Program-made: the position numbers and the translations under genes
Source of the DNA: JBBQVS01 sp038211295
Lineage (GTDB): Bacteria > Chloroflexota > Ktedonobacteria > Ktedonobacterales > Ktedonobacteraceae
DNA: 23,008 bases
Direction: 5' to 3'
NCBI GenBank assembly: GCA_038211295.1
Contig: JBBQVS010000067.1
Location: forward strand, 1-23,008
Part shown: positions 1 through 8,126 of the stretch, one piece after another
Layout of the letters: each line of letters starts with the position of its first letter
Numbering within the stretch: the stretch's first letter is position 1
The notes under the pieces: model-generated
The model's input: only the letters and a program-made list of their open reading frames with translations
Databases searched by the model: none
What the model was told of the DNA's origin: nothing

Positions 1-97
1 CCATTCCCCTATTCCCCCATTTCCCTATTCACCTATTCCCCCATTTCCCTATTCCCCTGTTTCCCCATTTCCCCATTTCCCTATTCCCCTATTTCCT
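1..97. repeat. Degenerate C-rich/G-rich short tandem repeat
   Basis: About twelve degenerate copies of an 8-base unit, CCCYATTY on the plus strand, run from the window edge to about 30 bases past the gyrA stop. On the minus strand, which is the sense strand for gyrA read-through, this gives runs of three to five G separated by four or five A/T-rich bases. That pattern satisfies the usual G-quadruplex consensus several times over. The array may continue beyond the window. No spacers are present, so it is not a CRISPR array. It could mark the gyrA 3' untranslated region or be a simple replication-slippage array. Confidence 0.8.
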
Positions 98-126
98 GTT
101 TTGTTATGCCGTAGGTCTCGAACTGG

Positions 127-2727
127 CTATTCCGCTTCTGCATCCTCTTCGTCAGAAGCAAGTTCTTCGTTCGTCTCCTCTACATCCAACATAGCTCCTC
201 CGTCTATCGCTTCGCTGGATATGGTACTCGCGTCTATCACGCCATCAATGATCTCGACACCTTCGAGAACTTCGCCGTTCTCTTCGCCAATATCTTCTAG
301 CTTTTTGCCGTTGGTTGTGGCAACCGCAACAACGGTATCGCCCTTGCCGAGCGTCATCATCTTGCGGCCCTGCGTGACGCGCCCACCTCGGATTATGCGG
401 GTGACATCCATACGAATGACAACGCCCGCCGCCGATATAATCATCAGGTCGCTATCCTTGTCGCCCAGAATGATACGTGCAGTCGCGACCTGCCCGGTTT
501 TCTCGTTCACGCGCGAGGTAATGACGCCGCCACCGCCTCTCGTCTGGCGTGGGTAGTCATCGATAGGCGTACACTTGCCATAGCCGAACTCGCTGACAAT
601 CAGCAGTTCACTATCTGCTGGCGTCAGGTTGAGGGAGACCGCCTTATCACCCGCGCCAAGACGGATACCACGCACACCACCACTGGTACGTGAGGCCGAG
701 CGCAGTTCCGCGACGGTAAAGCGAATGGCGTAGCCGTTCGCGGTAATCAAAAGCGCGTCGTCATCGGTATGTGCCAGCTTCACACCAATCAGTTCGTCAT
801 CCTCTTCCAAATCCATCGCAATCAAGCCATTGCGCCGCACGCTGTCAAATTCCTCCATCGCGGTCTTCTTAACCTCGCCCTTCTTGGTGGCGAAAATCAG
901 GAAATCACGACTCAAACCCTTTGGTACGCACACAATCGCGCTGATACGCTCGCGCTGCTCAATTGAGATGAGATTGATAAGGTGTTCACCCTTCGCGGTA
1001 CGGCCCGTGTCGGGTAGCTCATAGACACGCAACTGGAACGCTCGCCCGCGATCTGTAAAGAAGAGCAGGCTATCATGCGAGTGCGCGACCAGGAGATGCT
1101 GTACGGCGTCGTCCTCGCGTGTGACCATACCAGTGATGCCACGCCCACCGCGTCTCTGTGCGCGGTAAGTGTTCGAGGGCAAGCGTTTGATGTAGCCTTT
1201 CTCGGTCAGGGTAACGACAACCTCTTCGTTCGGAATGAGGTCCTCGTGTCTGAAATCGCCCGTCTCGTCTTCAACGATTTCGCTACGGCGGGGATCGCCA
1301 TACTTCGCAATCAACTCTTGCAGGTCAATCTTGATGAGCTTGCGAATCTCGTTTATGTCGCTCAGCAGCATATTATAGTAGTCGATATGCTCAAGCACGT
1401 CTCTGAGTTCATCTTCGATCTTTTGCCGTTCAAGTGCCGCTAGACGTGCGAGACGCATATCCAGAATGGCCCGACCTTGTTCTTCAGAAAACGCGAACTC
1501 GCGCCGCAGGTTTGTCAATGCCTCGTCAGTCGTCTGTGAGCCGCGAATGAGCGCAATCACCTGATCGAGATGGTCGAGCGCGATCTTCAGGCCATCCAGA
1601 ATATGACGGCGAGCCTCGGCCTTTGCCAACTCATACTTCGTGCGGCGTGTAATGACAATCTCGCGATGGTTGATATGATATTGTAGAAAGTCTTTGAGGC
1701 GCAATGTGCGTGGTTGCTTGTCAACCAGTGCCAGCATATTGGCGTTGAACGCGCTCTGTAACGCCGTATATTTGTAGAGCGTGTTGAGAACGCTTTCAGG
1801 TGTAGCATCACGCTTCAGCTCGATGTAGATGCGCATACCGTTGCGATCCGACTCGTCGCGCACCTCGGCGATGCCTTCAACCTTCTTATCACGGGCCAGT
1901 TCCGCAATCTTCTTGACCAGTTCGGCCTTATTGACCTGGTACGGTATCTCCGTCACAATGATGCTGGTACGCCCGCGCTCGGTCTGCTCGAAGTTTGTAC
2001 GCGCACGCACAACCACACGCCCACGCCCGTTGAGGTGCATGTTACGAATACCTTCACGCCCATGAATGATACCACCCGTTGGAAAATCCGGCCCACGTAC
2101 AATGTGCGAGAGTTCTTCGGTGGTGGCCTCTGGATTGTCGATCAGGTGAATGATACCATTGCACACCTCGTTCAGGTTGTGAGGTGGAATGTTAGTCGCC
2201 ATACCAACAGCGATACCTGTTGAGCCATTCAGCAACAGGTTGGGCAGACGCGCAGGCAGAACGGTTGGTTCGAGGTTCTGATTATCATAGTTGGGAACGA
2301 AATCAACCGTATTCTTGTCAATGTCGCGCAACAGTTCGTCCGCGATTGCCGCCATCTTCGCCTCTGTGTAGCGCATCGCTGCTGGCGGATCGTCGTCCTG
2401 TGAGCCAAAGTTACCCTGTCCCAGTACAAGGGGGTAGCGCATCGACCACGATTGGGCCATACGTACAAGCGCGTCATAGACCGCGACATCACCATGGGGG
2501 TGATAGCTTTTAAGCACTTCGCCGACAGTACCCGCGCACTTACGAAACTGCTTTGTCGATTGAAGGCCCATGTCTTCCATTGCGTACAATACGCGACGGT
2601 GGACGGGCTTCAAGCCATCGCGCACATCGGGCAGGGCGCGACTGACGATAACGCTCATAGAATAGTCGAGATACGCGCCTGTCATCTCATCAACGATACT
2701 GACTGGCTTAATATTGCCAAGTTCCAT
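127..2727 (-). CDS. gyrA: DNA gyrase subunit A
   Basis: The 866-aa product is the breakage-reunion subunit of type IIA topoisomerase, which with GyrB introduces negative supercoils using ATP. The N-terminal half has the winged-helix active site with catalytic tyrosine Y120 in AAMRYTE and the quinolone region around HPHGD (76-80). The C-terminal half is the DNA-wrapping beta-pinwheel. It contains a clear GyrA box, QRRGGRG at 524-530, which separates GyrA from ParC. Residues 809-866 form a strongly acidic tail. The position equivalent to E. coli Ser83 is V81, while the Asp87 equivalent (D85) is kept. A GGTGAGG Shine-Dalgarno lies upstream of the ATG at 2727. No gyrB, dnaA or recF lies in the window, so the gene stands alone here. 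Confidence 0.97.
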   Translation of the reverse strand: MELGNIKPVSIVDEMTGAYLDYSMSVIVSRALPDVRDGLKPVHRRVLYAMEDMGLQSTKQFRKCAGTVGEVLKSYHPHGDVAVYDALVRMAQSWSMRYPLVLGQGNFGSQDDDPPAAMRYTEAKMAAIADELLRDIDKNTVDFVPNYDNQNLEPTVLPARLPNLLLNGSTGIAVGMATNIPPHNLNEVCNGIIHLIDNPEATTEELSHIVRGPDFPTGGIIHGREGIRNMHLNGRGRVVVRARTNFEQTERGRTSIIVTEIPYQVNKAELVKKIAELARDKKVEGIAEVRDESDRNGMRIYIELKRDATPESVLNTLYKYTALQSAFNANMLALVDKQPRTLRLKDFLQYHINHREIVITRRTKYELAKAEARRHILDGLKIALDHLDQVIALIRGSQTTDEALTNLRREFAFSEEQGRAILDMRLARLAALERQKIEDELRDVLEHIDYYNMLLSDINEIRKLIKIDLQELIAKYGDPRRSEIVEDETGDFRHEDLIPNEEVVVTLTEKGYIKRLPSNTYRAQRRGGRGITGMVTREDDAVQHLLVAHSHDSLLFFTDRGRAFQLRVYELPDTGRTAKGEHLINLISIEQRERISAIVCVPKGLSRDFLIFATKKGEVKKTAMEEFDSVRRNGLIAMDLEEDDELIGVKLAHTDDDALLITANGYAIRFTVAELRSASRTSGGVRGIRLGAGDKAVSLNLTPADSELLIVSEFGYGKCTPIDDYPRQTRGGGGVITSRVNEKTGQVATARIILGDKDSDLMIISAAGVVIRMDVTRIIRGGRVTQGRKMMTLGKGDTVVAVATTNGKKLEDIGEENGEVLEGVEIIDGVIDASTISSEAIDGGAMLDVEETNEELASDEEDAEAE

Positions 2728-3168
2728 AAATCATCCTCACCAAAAAGAAACAGACATAGCCAAGCGGCGATATCGGGTTTGAAGTAGTGCTTGCACAGGG
2801 CGGGGGAGCCTCTAAAAGTATAATTCTACTTCCTTATAGTATACCATATCCTACGTTTTAGGACAATAAATTGCACCCAATTGTCGAGACTTGAATTTCC
2901 CTTTTACATGAGGATTTAGCGAAAGATTGTGGTTCTATCGATAGCAAAAATGCATTTAGTCGTGTATTGTGGTTGCGAGAATTAAACCACTTTTGGCGAC
3001 CAAAGCACTATGTTTTACTAGGAAGCTGTGGTATCATTAAATGCAAGAGCGGAAGTTCAGGAAGCGTCAATAAAGTATGTTTGTCAACATCGTATCACTC
3101 TATCTTGCAGTCACGTCAACCCTAATGTAGTGCGGTGTTAGCTCTGATGCCATAGGGGGGAGTTCCAA
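2728..3168. other. Divergent intergenic region between gyrA and the CvpA-like gene
   Basis: This 441-bp gap is AT-rich and holds no convincing ORF or structural RNA. Besides the gyrA promoter, the plus strand has a weak extended -10 candidate, TGG-TATCAT at 3029-3037, which could serve the gene starting at 3169. A small hairpin with TTTGG/CCAAA arms lies near 2992-3004. I see nothing else definable. Confidence 0.5.
2838..2866 (-). promoter_or_regulatory. Predicted sigma-70 promoter of gyrA
   Basis: On the minus strand TTGTCC (2861-2866) is followed by exactly 17 bases and TATACT (2838-2843). Both boxes match the sigma-70 consensus well and the spacing is ideal. Initiation near 2830 would give a leader of about 100 bases before the gyrA ATG. 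Confidence 0.65.
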
Positions 3169-3762
3169 GTGCTGTCATCATTGCCATTTACAGATTTGCA
3201 GTGTTTCTTCGTAGCTATTCTTGTATTTATTATCGTCGGCTTTCAGCGCGGGTGGCGACGTGAGTTAATCACCTTAGTGTTTGTACTCCTCGCAGTCATC
3301 TTGATTCGCCCCAACGGCGATGGTGGCAAGGCAATTAGCGACCTTTTCGCGCGTATTCCCGCCATGTTCGGCTACCTCGCGACAGGTTCAACACAACGCA
3401 CTGGAACGACTGCCGCGACCACTAATAGCTTTCTAGGTCCCTGGGGGACGCTTATCATCTTCGCGGCAGTAATCGCGGTTGGCTATGTGATAGGTAATCG
3501 CGCTTTTCCCAAGCCTGCCAATCCAACGGAACGTTTCATCGGCATTGTGCCGTCAATCATTTCTGGCTCGTTTATTCTTGGCTACCTGATAAACTTCTTT
3601 CCGAAGAATTCTCAGGGACAGTCGTCTTTTTCGGTTGTCGTGCAGCCACCCGACCCAATAAACTACATGCCAATCCTTTTCGTAATCGCGCTTGTCGCGG
3701 TAATTATTGGTCTTATCGCAGCACGAACGAAAAAAGCTGCCCCACCCGCCGCTAAAAAGTAG
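3169..3762 (+). CDS. Small multi-pass membrane protein, CvpA-like
   Basis: The 197-aa protein is hydrophobic, with about five predicted membrane segments near residues 8-25, 33-47, 92-109, 123-144 and 167-186, and a Lys/Ala-rich basic tail. The first helix followed by GFQRGWRRELITL (24-36) resembles the opening of CvpA-family proteins (helix, then G-x-R-x-G-x-x-R-E-L). Similarity beyond that point is not evident, so the family call is tentative and the function unknown. GTG was chosen as start because an AGGGGGGAG Shine-Dalgarno at 3154-3162 lies six bases upstream. It precedes the PH/PASTA membrane protein by 104 bp on the same strand, so the two may be cotranscribed. Confidence 0.75.
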   Translation: MLSSLPFTDLQCFFVAILVFIIVGFQRGWRRELITLVFVLLAVILIRPNGDGGKAISDLFARIPAMFGYLATGSTQRTGTTAATTNSFLGPWGTLIIFAAVIAVGYVIGNRAFPKPANPTERFIGIVPSIISGSFILGYLINFFPKNSQGQSSFSVVVQPPDPINYMPILFVIALVAVIIGLIAARTKKAAPPAAKK

Positions 3763-3866
3763 GCGAGAAAGAACTGAAATATAAGGTATCGTGTGCTGTA
3801 GCTTTATAGAAAAGCAAGTAGAGATAGGAAATAGCGTAATCTTTACACACACGTCGAGGTGATTTA

Positions 3867-5483
3867 ATGGCCGAAACACCCAAGCAAAAAGGTACAGGGA
3901 CGGTAAAGCCTGTAGACCGTTGGCAATCAGGTCGTCCACGTTTCAATATTCAGGAATTTCGTCTTGGTAAAGATAAAAAGTGGCACTTTTCCGGTCAAGG
4001 GCCAGATGAAGAGGTACGAGCCGTTGTACGCCAGCACTGGTGGTTTCTTGTGCAGCCCGCGCTCCCCTTTCTTGCCACGTTGATTGGCGTCTTCGTCGTG
4101 CTCGGCCTGGCTGCCGCGTTTCCTGCCTATGGCGTCATCTGGGCCTATCTAGAGATCGCGGTGGTATTGCTTGTAGTAGGCACAGGTATCTGGTTTGCCT
4201 GGAAAGACCTGGCGGTCTGGTGGGTCGAGAGCTACGTTATCACAAACAAGCGCATCATCAACTCGCGTGGACTGCTACAACCAACCCGTCAGGAGACACC
4301 AATTGAAAAGGTGCAACAAGTCGGCATCGACATCAAGACACCACTTGAGGTTCTGCTGGGCTTCGGCACCGTCCATGTGTACCTGACGGGCGGCGATCTG
4401 ATTATGAAGCATGTTCCTGACCCACGCAAGGTCAAAGATGCGCTTCAGGGCATCAGCGACGTTATCAAAGCGAAGAAAAAGAGTCCCGAGGCAATACCAG
4501 TTCCACAAGACCCAGAATTGGCCTCTGTGCTCAAGAAATTGGCTGAAGGGAAAGCCGTCCCCAAGCTGGCAGACGCCGACGAACATTATCCAGCACCGCG
4601 TAATCCCGACAGTGTACGCGGGCCGCGTCGTACCTTTGTGGGGTTTCTCCACATCCCCAGTCGTATTCACTATATGTCGGGAGAGCAGACCGTCAGGTAT
4701 ATTCAGCGTTCGCAATATGTTCTCTTGAAGAACCTGATCGTGCCTGCTCTGCTCATCATCATCCTCCTCCCAATCGCAATTGTGCCGCCAAGTGTCGGCT
4801 ATATTCCAACGGCACTACAAACCTACTGGTGGCTCTTTATGGGACTGCTGTTCCTGGGATTTCTGGCCTCGCTCTTCCTTGTGTATATTAACTGGGCCGA
4901 CGACGTTTACATCCTGACCAACAGGCGTATTATCGATATCGAGCGCAAGTTCATCTTCACCTTTGAGTCACGCCTGGAAGTCGAGTACAAAAATATTCGC
5001 GACATCAAGGTGAAAGTGCCAAATGTGGTTGAGCGTTTCCTCGATATCGGGAATGTCTATATCGAGACACCCGGCAATTCGCCTGACGTGGTGTTCAAAA
5101 GTGTCGATCATCCCTTCCTGATTCAGGACGAGGTGTACGCGATTAGAAATCACAAAGACAAAGAAGACAAGGTCAGGAAGGAAAACGACGAGCGCAAACT
5201 GCTCCAGACGTGGTTCAGTACGGTGGTCGCGAAGTTGGACAACACCACGAAGATGCATGGCGCACCAAACCTGAAAGACCTTGATCTGCTTACCGCTATG
5301 ACTCACGCTCAGGAGTTAGGAATGGATGTCGAGGTATGGGGAGAAGCTGTGCCAAGCTATACCATCGCTCCGGGACGAGTTGTACACCAGAATCCACCAC
5401 CGGGGACGCTAATGGAGAATGGCAGCAAGATCGAGATTGTGCTAAGCAAGAAGCCTTCGCTGGTCGATCAGTTACAGGAATAA
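3867..5483 (+). CDS. Membrane protein with two bPH_2 (DUF304/YdbT-like) domains and a C-terminal PASTA domain
   Basis: The 538-aa protein contains an internal duplication. Each half has a hydrophobic helix pair (about 58-83 and 91-116; 286-311 and 320-342) followed by a bacterial PH-like domain. The two domains carry the hallmarks YVITNKRIINSRG (123-135) and YILTNRRIIDIER (348-360). A charged linker at 425-446 leads to a PASTA-like domain at about 468-527, recognised from the AQELGMDVEV and NPPPGTLMENGSKIEIVLS segments. bPH_2 proteins are membrane proteins of largely unknown role. PASTA domains usually bind muropeptides on kinases or penicillin-binding proteins. Four membrane passes would put the PH and PASTA domains on the same side. 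GAGGTGA seven bases before the ATG supports the start. A perfect palindrome follows the stop. Confidence 0.85.
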   Translation: MAETPKQKGTGTVKPVDRWQSGRPRFNIQEFRLGKDKKWHFSGQGPDEEVRAVVRQHWWFLVQPALPFLATLIGVFVVLGLAAAFPAYGVIWAYLEIAVVLLVVGTGIWFAWKDLAVWWVESYVITNKRIINSRGLLQPTRQETPIEKVQQVGIDIKTPLEVLLGFGTVHVYLTGGDLIMKHVPDPRKVKDALQGISDVIKAKKKSPEAIPVPQDPELASVLKKLAEGKAVPKLADADEHYPAPRNPDSVRGPRRTFVGFLHIPSRIHYMSGEQTVRYIQRSQYVLLKNLIVPALLIIILLPIAIVPPSVGYIPTALQTYWWLFMGLLFLGFLASLFLVYINWADDVYILTNRRIIDIERKFIFTFESRLEVEYKNIRDIKVKVPNVVERFLDIGNVYIETPGNSPDVVFKSVDHPFLIQDEVYAIRNHKDKEDKVRKENDERKLLQTWFSTVVAKLDNTTKMHGAPNLKDLDLLTAMTHAQELGMDVEVWGEAVPSYTIAPGRVVHQNPPPGTLMENGSKIEIVLSKKPSLVDQLQE

Positions 5484-5492
5484 AGACAAGGC

Positions 5493-5559
5493 AAGAGAAG
5501 TGTATAAGGACACATGAGAGACTTCTGAAGTCTCTCATGTGTCCTTATACACTTCTCTT
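5493..5559. terminator. Perfect 33-bp-arm palindrome between convergent genes, possible bidirectional terminator
   Basis: Positions 5493-5525 are the exact reverse complement of 5527-5559 with one central base, so either transcript folds into an uninterrupted long hairpin. It sits between the stops of the convergent PH/PASTA gene (5483) and the RNA methyltransferase gene (5600), the usual place for a bidirectional terminator. The stem is much longer and less GC-rich than a typical intrinsic terminator, and no U-tract follows on either strand. It may instead be a small palindromic mobile repeat or an RNase III-processed structure. Confidence 0.7.
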
Positions 5560-5599
5560 ATGACCATACTTTGACCGGCGTCCCAAACAGAGAAGGTGT

Positions 5600-6985
5600 C
5601 TACCGCATTCCGCCTCCACCGCCGACGCGAGTCAGCAAAGCGACGCTTTCGATGTGATAGGTTTGCGGAAACATATCAATTGGTTGCGCCGAGACCAAAC
5701 GGTAACGTCCGCCAGAGCAGAGCGTCGCGATATCGCGGGCGAGCGTACTTGGATCACAGGAGACATAGCAGATGGCACGCGGCGCGAGTGTTTGCAACGC
5801 TTGCAAGGCTTTAGGATGACAGCCTGCACGCGGTGGATCGACGAGGGCAACGTCGATGCGTTCACGGCGGTAGTGGAGTTGCCCCAGCAATCGCTCCAGT
5901 GTGCCTTCCAGAATAGTGACGGTGTTCTGGCTATTCATGGTCGTGGTCGCTCGTGCGTCCATGACCGCGCTTGGTTGCGACTCAATGGCAAGTACACGCG
6001 CACCTCGCGAAGCCAGAAATGAGGAAAAGAGGCCAACACCGCTATAGCCATCCAGAATTACATCCGTCTGCTGAGGCTCTAACAGCGCAATGGCACGCTC
6101 AACAAGTACAGATGCCTGCAACAGGTTCACCTGAAAGAATGAGTCAGCCGAGACGCGGAAGCGGCGACCAAGCACCGTATCCGTCAAGAATTCCTGACCC
6201 GTAAATACCCGTCCATACCGTCCACCAACGCGCTCAATAATAACTCCGATGATCCCCGCAGTAACGGTCATTAGTTCATTCGCGAGTTGCTGCGGGTCTT
6301 CGATCTGTGAACCAGGCCGTGCATGAATAACAAGCAGGGTCGGCACAACCAGAGCTGTGGGGGAAGCTTCCGCCACAGGCACACCAATACCCGCGTTATC
6401 TACCGCGCCTACGGCACCTCGAATTGTGAAGCCCTGTACCATCTCACCCAACGTATCGCCAAAATAATCCATCAGCTTCGCACGCACACGCTGATAGACG
6501 ATATCAAGAGCAGGGTGTAACAGAGGGCAGGTTTCAAGAGGCTGAATTGTGTGACTCTCGGTCAGCTTGAAGCCAATTTCCCCTGTTGGGCCAATAGAAA
6601 ATAACGCGATGTTACGATAATGCCAGGGTGCAACATTGCTCGGCATTCCAATTGTCGGGTGTACCAGCGCATCCGGCTGTTTGCCAATACGCATCAACAA
6701 TTGACGCACAATATGGGCTTTCCAGGTGAGCTGCGCTTGATACGCGATATGTTGCCATTGACAACCACTATCGGTCAGCAAAGGGAACGCAGGTTCGACC
6801 CGTTCAGGGGCAGGGCGCAGTATTTCCAACATGTCTGCCCGTGCATGACCTCGCCGCTCCTCGACAATATCTACACGCACTCGCTCGCCGGGAATGCCGC
6901 CGGGGACAAAAAGAACCCGTCCCTCGTAGCGGCCCACGGCATCGCCTCCATAGGCAAGATCTGTAAGTTCAACATCAATGCTCAT
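5600..6985 (-). CDS. TRAM-domain class I RNA (uracil-5-)-methyltransferase, TrmA/RlmD family
   Basis: This enzyme transfers a methyl group from SAM to C5 of a uridine, probably in 23S rRNA. Numbering is for the 461-aa form. An N-terminal TRAM domain (about 2-58) precedes the SAM-binding motif GYSGVGLFSS (313-322), DPPRAG (383-388), the nucleophile C410 in YVSCDPSTLARD and the general base E446 in HIES. Only two of the four iron-sulfur cysteines of RlmD-type enzymes remain (C75 and C153); the other two positions are Ala and Asp. ATG 6985 was preferred because GAGG lies five bases upstream. An in-frame GTG at 6991 lacks a Shine-Dalgarno but would add two residues. The gene follows the sigma-factor group by about 75 bp. 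Exact target base cannot be deduced. Confidence 0.9.
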   Translation of the reverse strand: MSIDVELTDLAYGGDAVGRYEGRVLFVPGGIPGERVRVDIVEERRGHARADMLEILRPAPERVEPAFPLLTDSGCQWQHIAYQAQLTWKAHIVRQLLMRIGKQPDALVHPTIGMPSNVAPWHYRNIALFSIGPTGEIGFKLTESHTIQPLETCPLLHPALDIVYQRVRAKLMDYFGDTLGEMVQGFTIRGAVGAVDNAGIGVPVAEASPTALVVPTLLVIHARPGSQIEDPQQLANELMTVTAGIIGVIIERVGGRYGRVFTGQEFLTDTVLGRRFRVSADSFFQVNLLQASVLVERAIALLEPQQTDVILDGYSGVGLFSSFLASRGARVLAIESQPSAVMDARATTTMNSQNTVTILEGTLERLLGQLHYRRERIDVALVDPPRAGCHPKALQALQTLAPRAICYVSCDPSTLARDIATLCSGGRYRLVSAQPIDMFPQTYHIESVALLTRVGGGGGMR

Positions 6986-7059
6986 ATTCACCTCGCGGTC
7001 AGCACATGCTATGCTCTAACATGTGCGTCCGTCACATCTTTCCAGCGTATTTTGTTTAG

Positions 7060-8049
7060 TTATAACATAATCGGCTGTTTCGGCTGACTATAGAGCCGCG
7101 TTCCGAAACGACTCAAGAAAACCGCACCAAGTCCTAGCAGTCCCGCGCCAATACTGATGAATAACCCGATAAAGGGAAGAGACCCTGCCAACGTCAACAC
7201 CGTCACCCCCACTACAACCTGCATCATACGCGTGTTTTTTCGTGGTGCCACGGTACGCATAATATACTCACCGAGCAACGACCCGACCACCACCGTTCCC
7301 AAAGCCCATGCCGCGATAACTCCTATTCCAACGAGAATAGCAAGTGGAATAGAAATGATTAGCGCGACGAGAATAGCAAGTATCGGCAGTGCCAGCAGTA
7401 TACTCAGCAAGCCAAGCGCGAGACTCCGCCGCGCCTTACTTGTCACAGTTGTACGCACCAGCATGAGATGCTCCGGCAATAATAATGTCAGTAAAGCACC
7501 TAATGCTATCCAGGTCAGAACAGACCAGAACCGAAAATTCGGCCCCACGTCACTCATCAGTAATTGATTGACACTTGTAGGACAACCCGCAAGCGCACCG
7601 TGTAGGCGTGGCTCACCGCCGGGAGTCCAGACCCCCTGACAGAGATGGATGTCGCCGTAGACAGCACCGTTGTTTTGCACTGTCACACTACCACCATATG
7701 CGGTAATCGTGCCATGCACCGTTCCGTCAATAACAACATGTCCACCAAATGCTACCACATCTCCTTGCACGTCACCTTGTATAACAATTGTGCCACCAAA
7801 CGCAGTAACATTGCCACATACCGTCTGCTTGCTAGCAATAACCACACTCGTACCAAAAGATGGGCGCCGATGCGCGTTCATGGAGCTGGTACAACCTTGA
7901 TGAAGTTGCTCACTTCGCGTATCACTAGCTAGAGCGGTGGACGCACGACCTGTCACAGCCTCGATGTACCCACCTAGCAAGAACGCTGCGAGGAGCCACA
8001 GTCCGGGCAGCGCACAGAGCAGTAGTTGTCTTTGTACAGCTTTTCGCAT
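7060..8049 (-). CDS. Bactofilin-like (polymer-forming) repeat protein with C-terminal membrane domain
   Basis: The 329-aa product begins with a signal-peptide-like or anchoring helix (8-28). A region of short beta-repeats follows at about 66-135, in which VxAFGGxVxIxGxVxGD recurs with a period of about 17 residues, as in bactofilin/polymer-forming cytoskeletal proteins. The C-terminal half has four or five hydrophobic segments (about 175-193, 209-235, 236-262 and 276-312). The repeat domain is probably extracytoplasmic. ATG 8049 was chosen over the longer frame opening at 8163 because GGGAG at 8057-8061 precedes it by seven bases and the hydrophobic leader then starts at residue 8. It lies directly after the ECF sigma/anti-sigma pair and is probably part of that operon. 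The exact role is unknown; it could be an envelope stress effector. Confidence 0.8.
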   Translation of the reverse strand: MRKAVQRQLLLCALPGLWLLAAFLLGGYIEAVTGRASTALASDTRSEQLHQGCTSSMNAHRRPSFGTSVVIASKQTVCGNVTAFGGTIVIQGDVQGDVVAFGGHVVIDGTVHGTITAYGGSVTVQNNGAVYGDIHLCQGVWTPGGEPRLHGALAGCPTSVNQLLMSDVGPNFRFWSVLTWIALGALLTLLLPEHLMLVRTTVTSKARRSLALGLLSILLALPILAILVALIISIPLAILVGIGVIAAWALGTVVVGSLLGEYIMRTVAPRKNTRMMQVVVGVTVLTLAGSLPFIGLFISIGAGLLGLGAVFLSRFGTRLYSQPKQPIML

Positions 8050-8077
8050 ACCGTAACTCCCTATCATGCTTACAGCA

Positions 8078-8102
8078 ACACGTTTCTCTACAAGAAACGT
8101 GT
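8078..8102 (-). other. Hairpin in the leader of the bactofilin-like gene
   Basis: A 10-bp perfect stem, ACACGTTTCT paired with AGAAACGTGT around a 5-base loop, lies between the anti-sigma stop (8127) and the downstream ATG (8049). No U-tract follows, so attenuation or an mRNA-processing role is as likely as termination. Confidence 0.5.
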
Positions 8103-8126
8103 CCTGTTCGACATGACTTTTGCCCG

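Noticed and set aside
1..97. Possible CRISPR array
   Set aside because: The unit is only about 8 bases, degenerate and contiguous, with no spacers and no cas genes.
101..556. Plus-strand Ser-rich 151-aa open frame
   Set aside because: It lies opposite the gyrA C-terminus. Its Ser/Pro-rich composition is the complement of the acidic tail and pinwheel codons, and it has no ribosome site.
2728..3168. Small RNA or tRNA gene in the gyrA divergent gap
   Set aside because: No cloverleaf, conserved tRNA T-loop or strong stem with U-tract was found.
7157..7932. Plus-strand open frames of 76-136 aa rich in Thr, Ile and Pro
   Set aside because: They mirror the repeat and membrane domains of the minus-strand gene, and no ribosome site precedes them.
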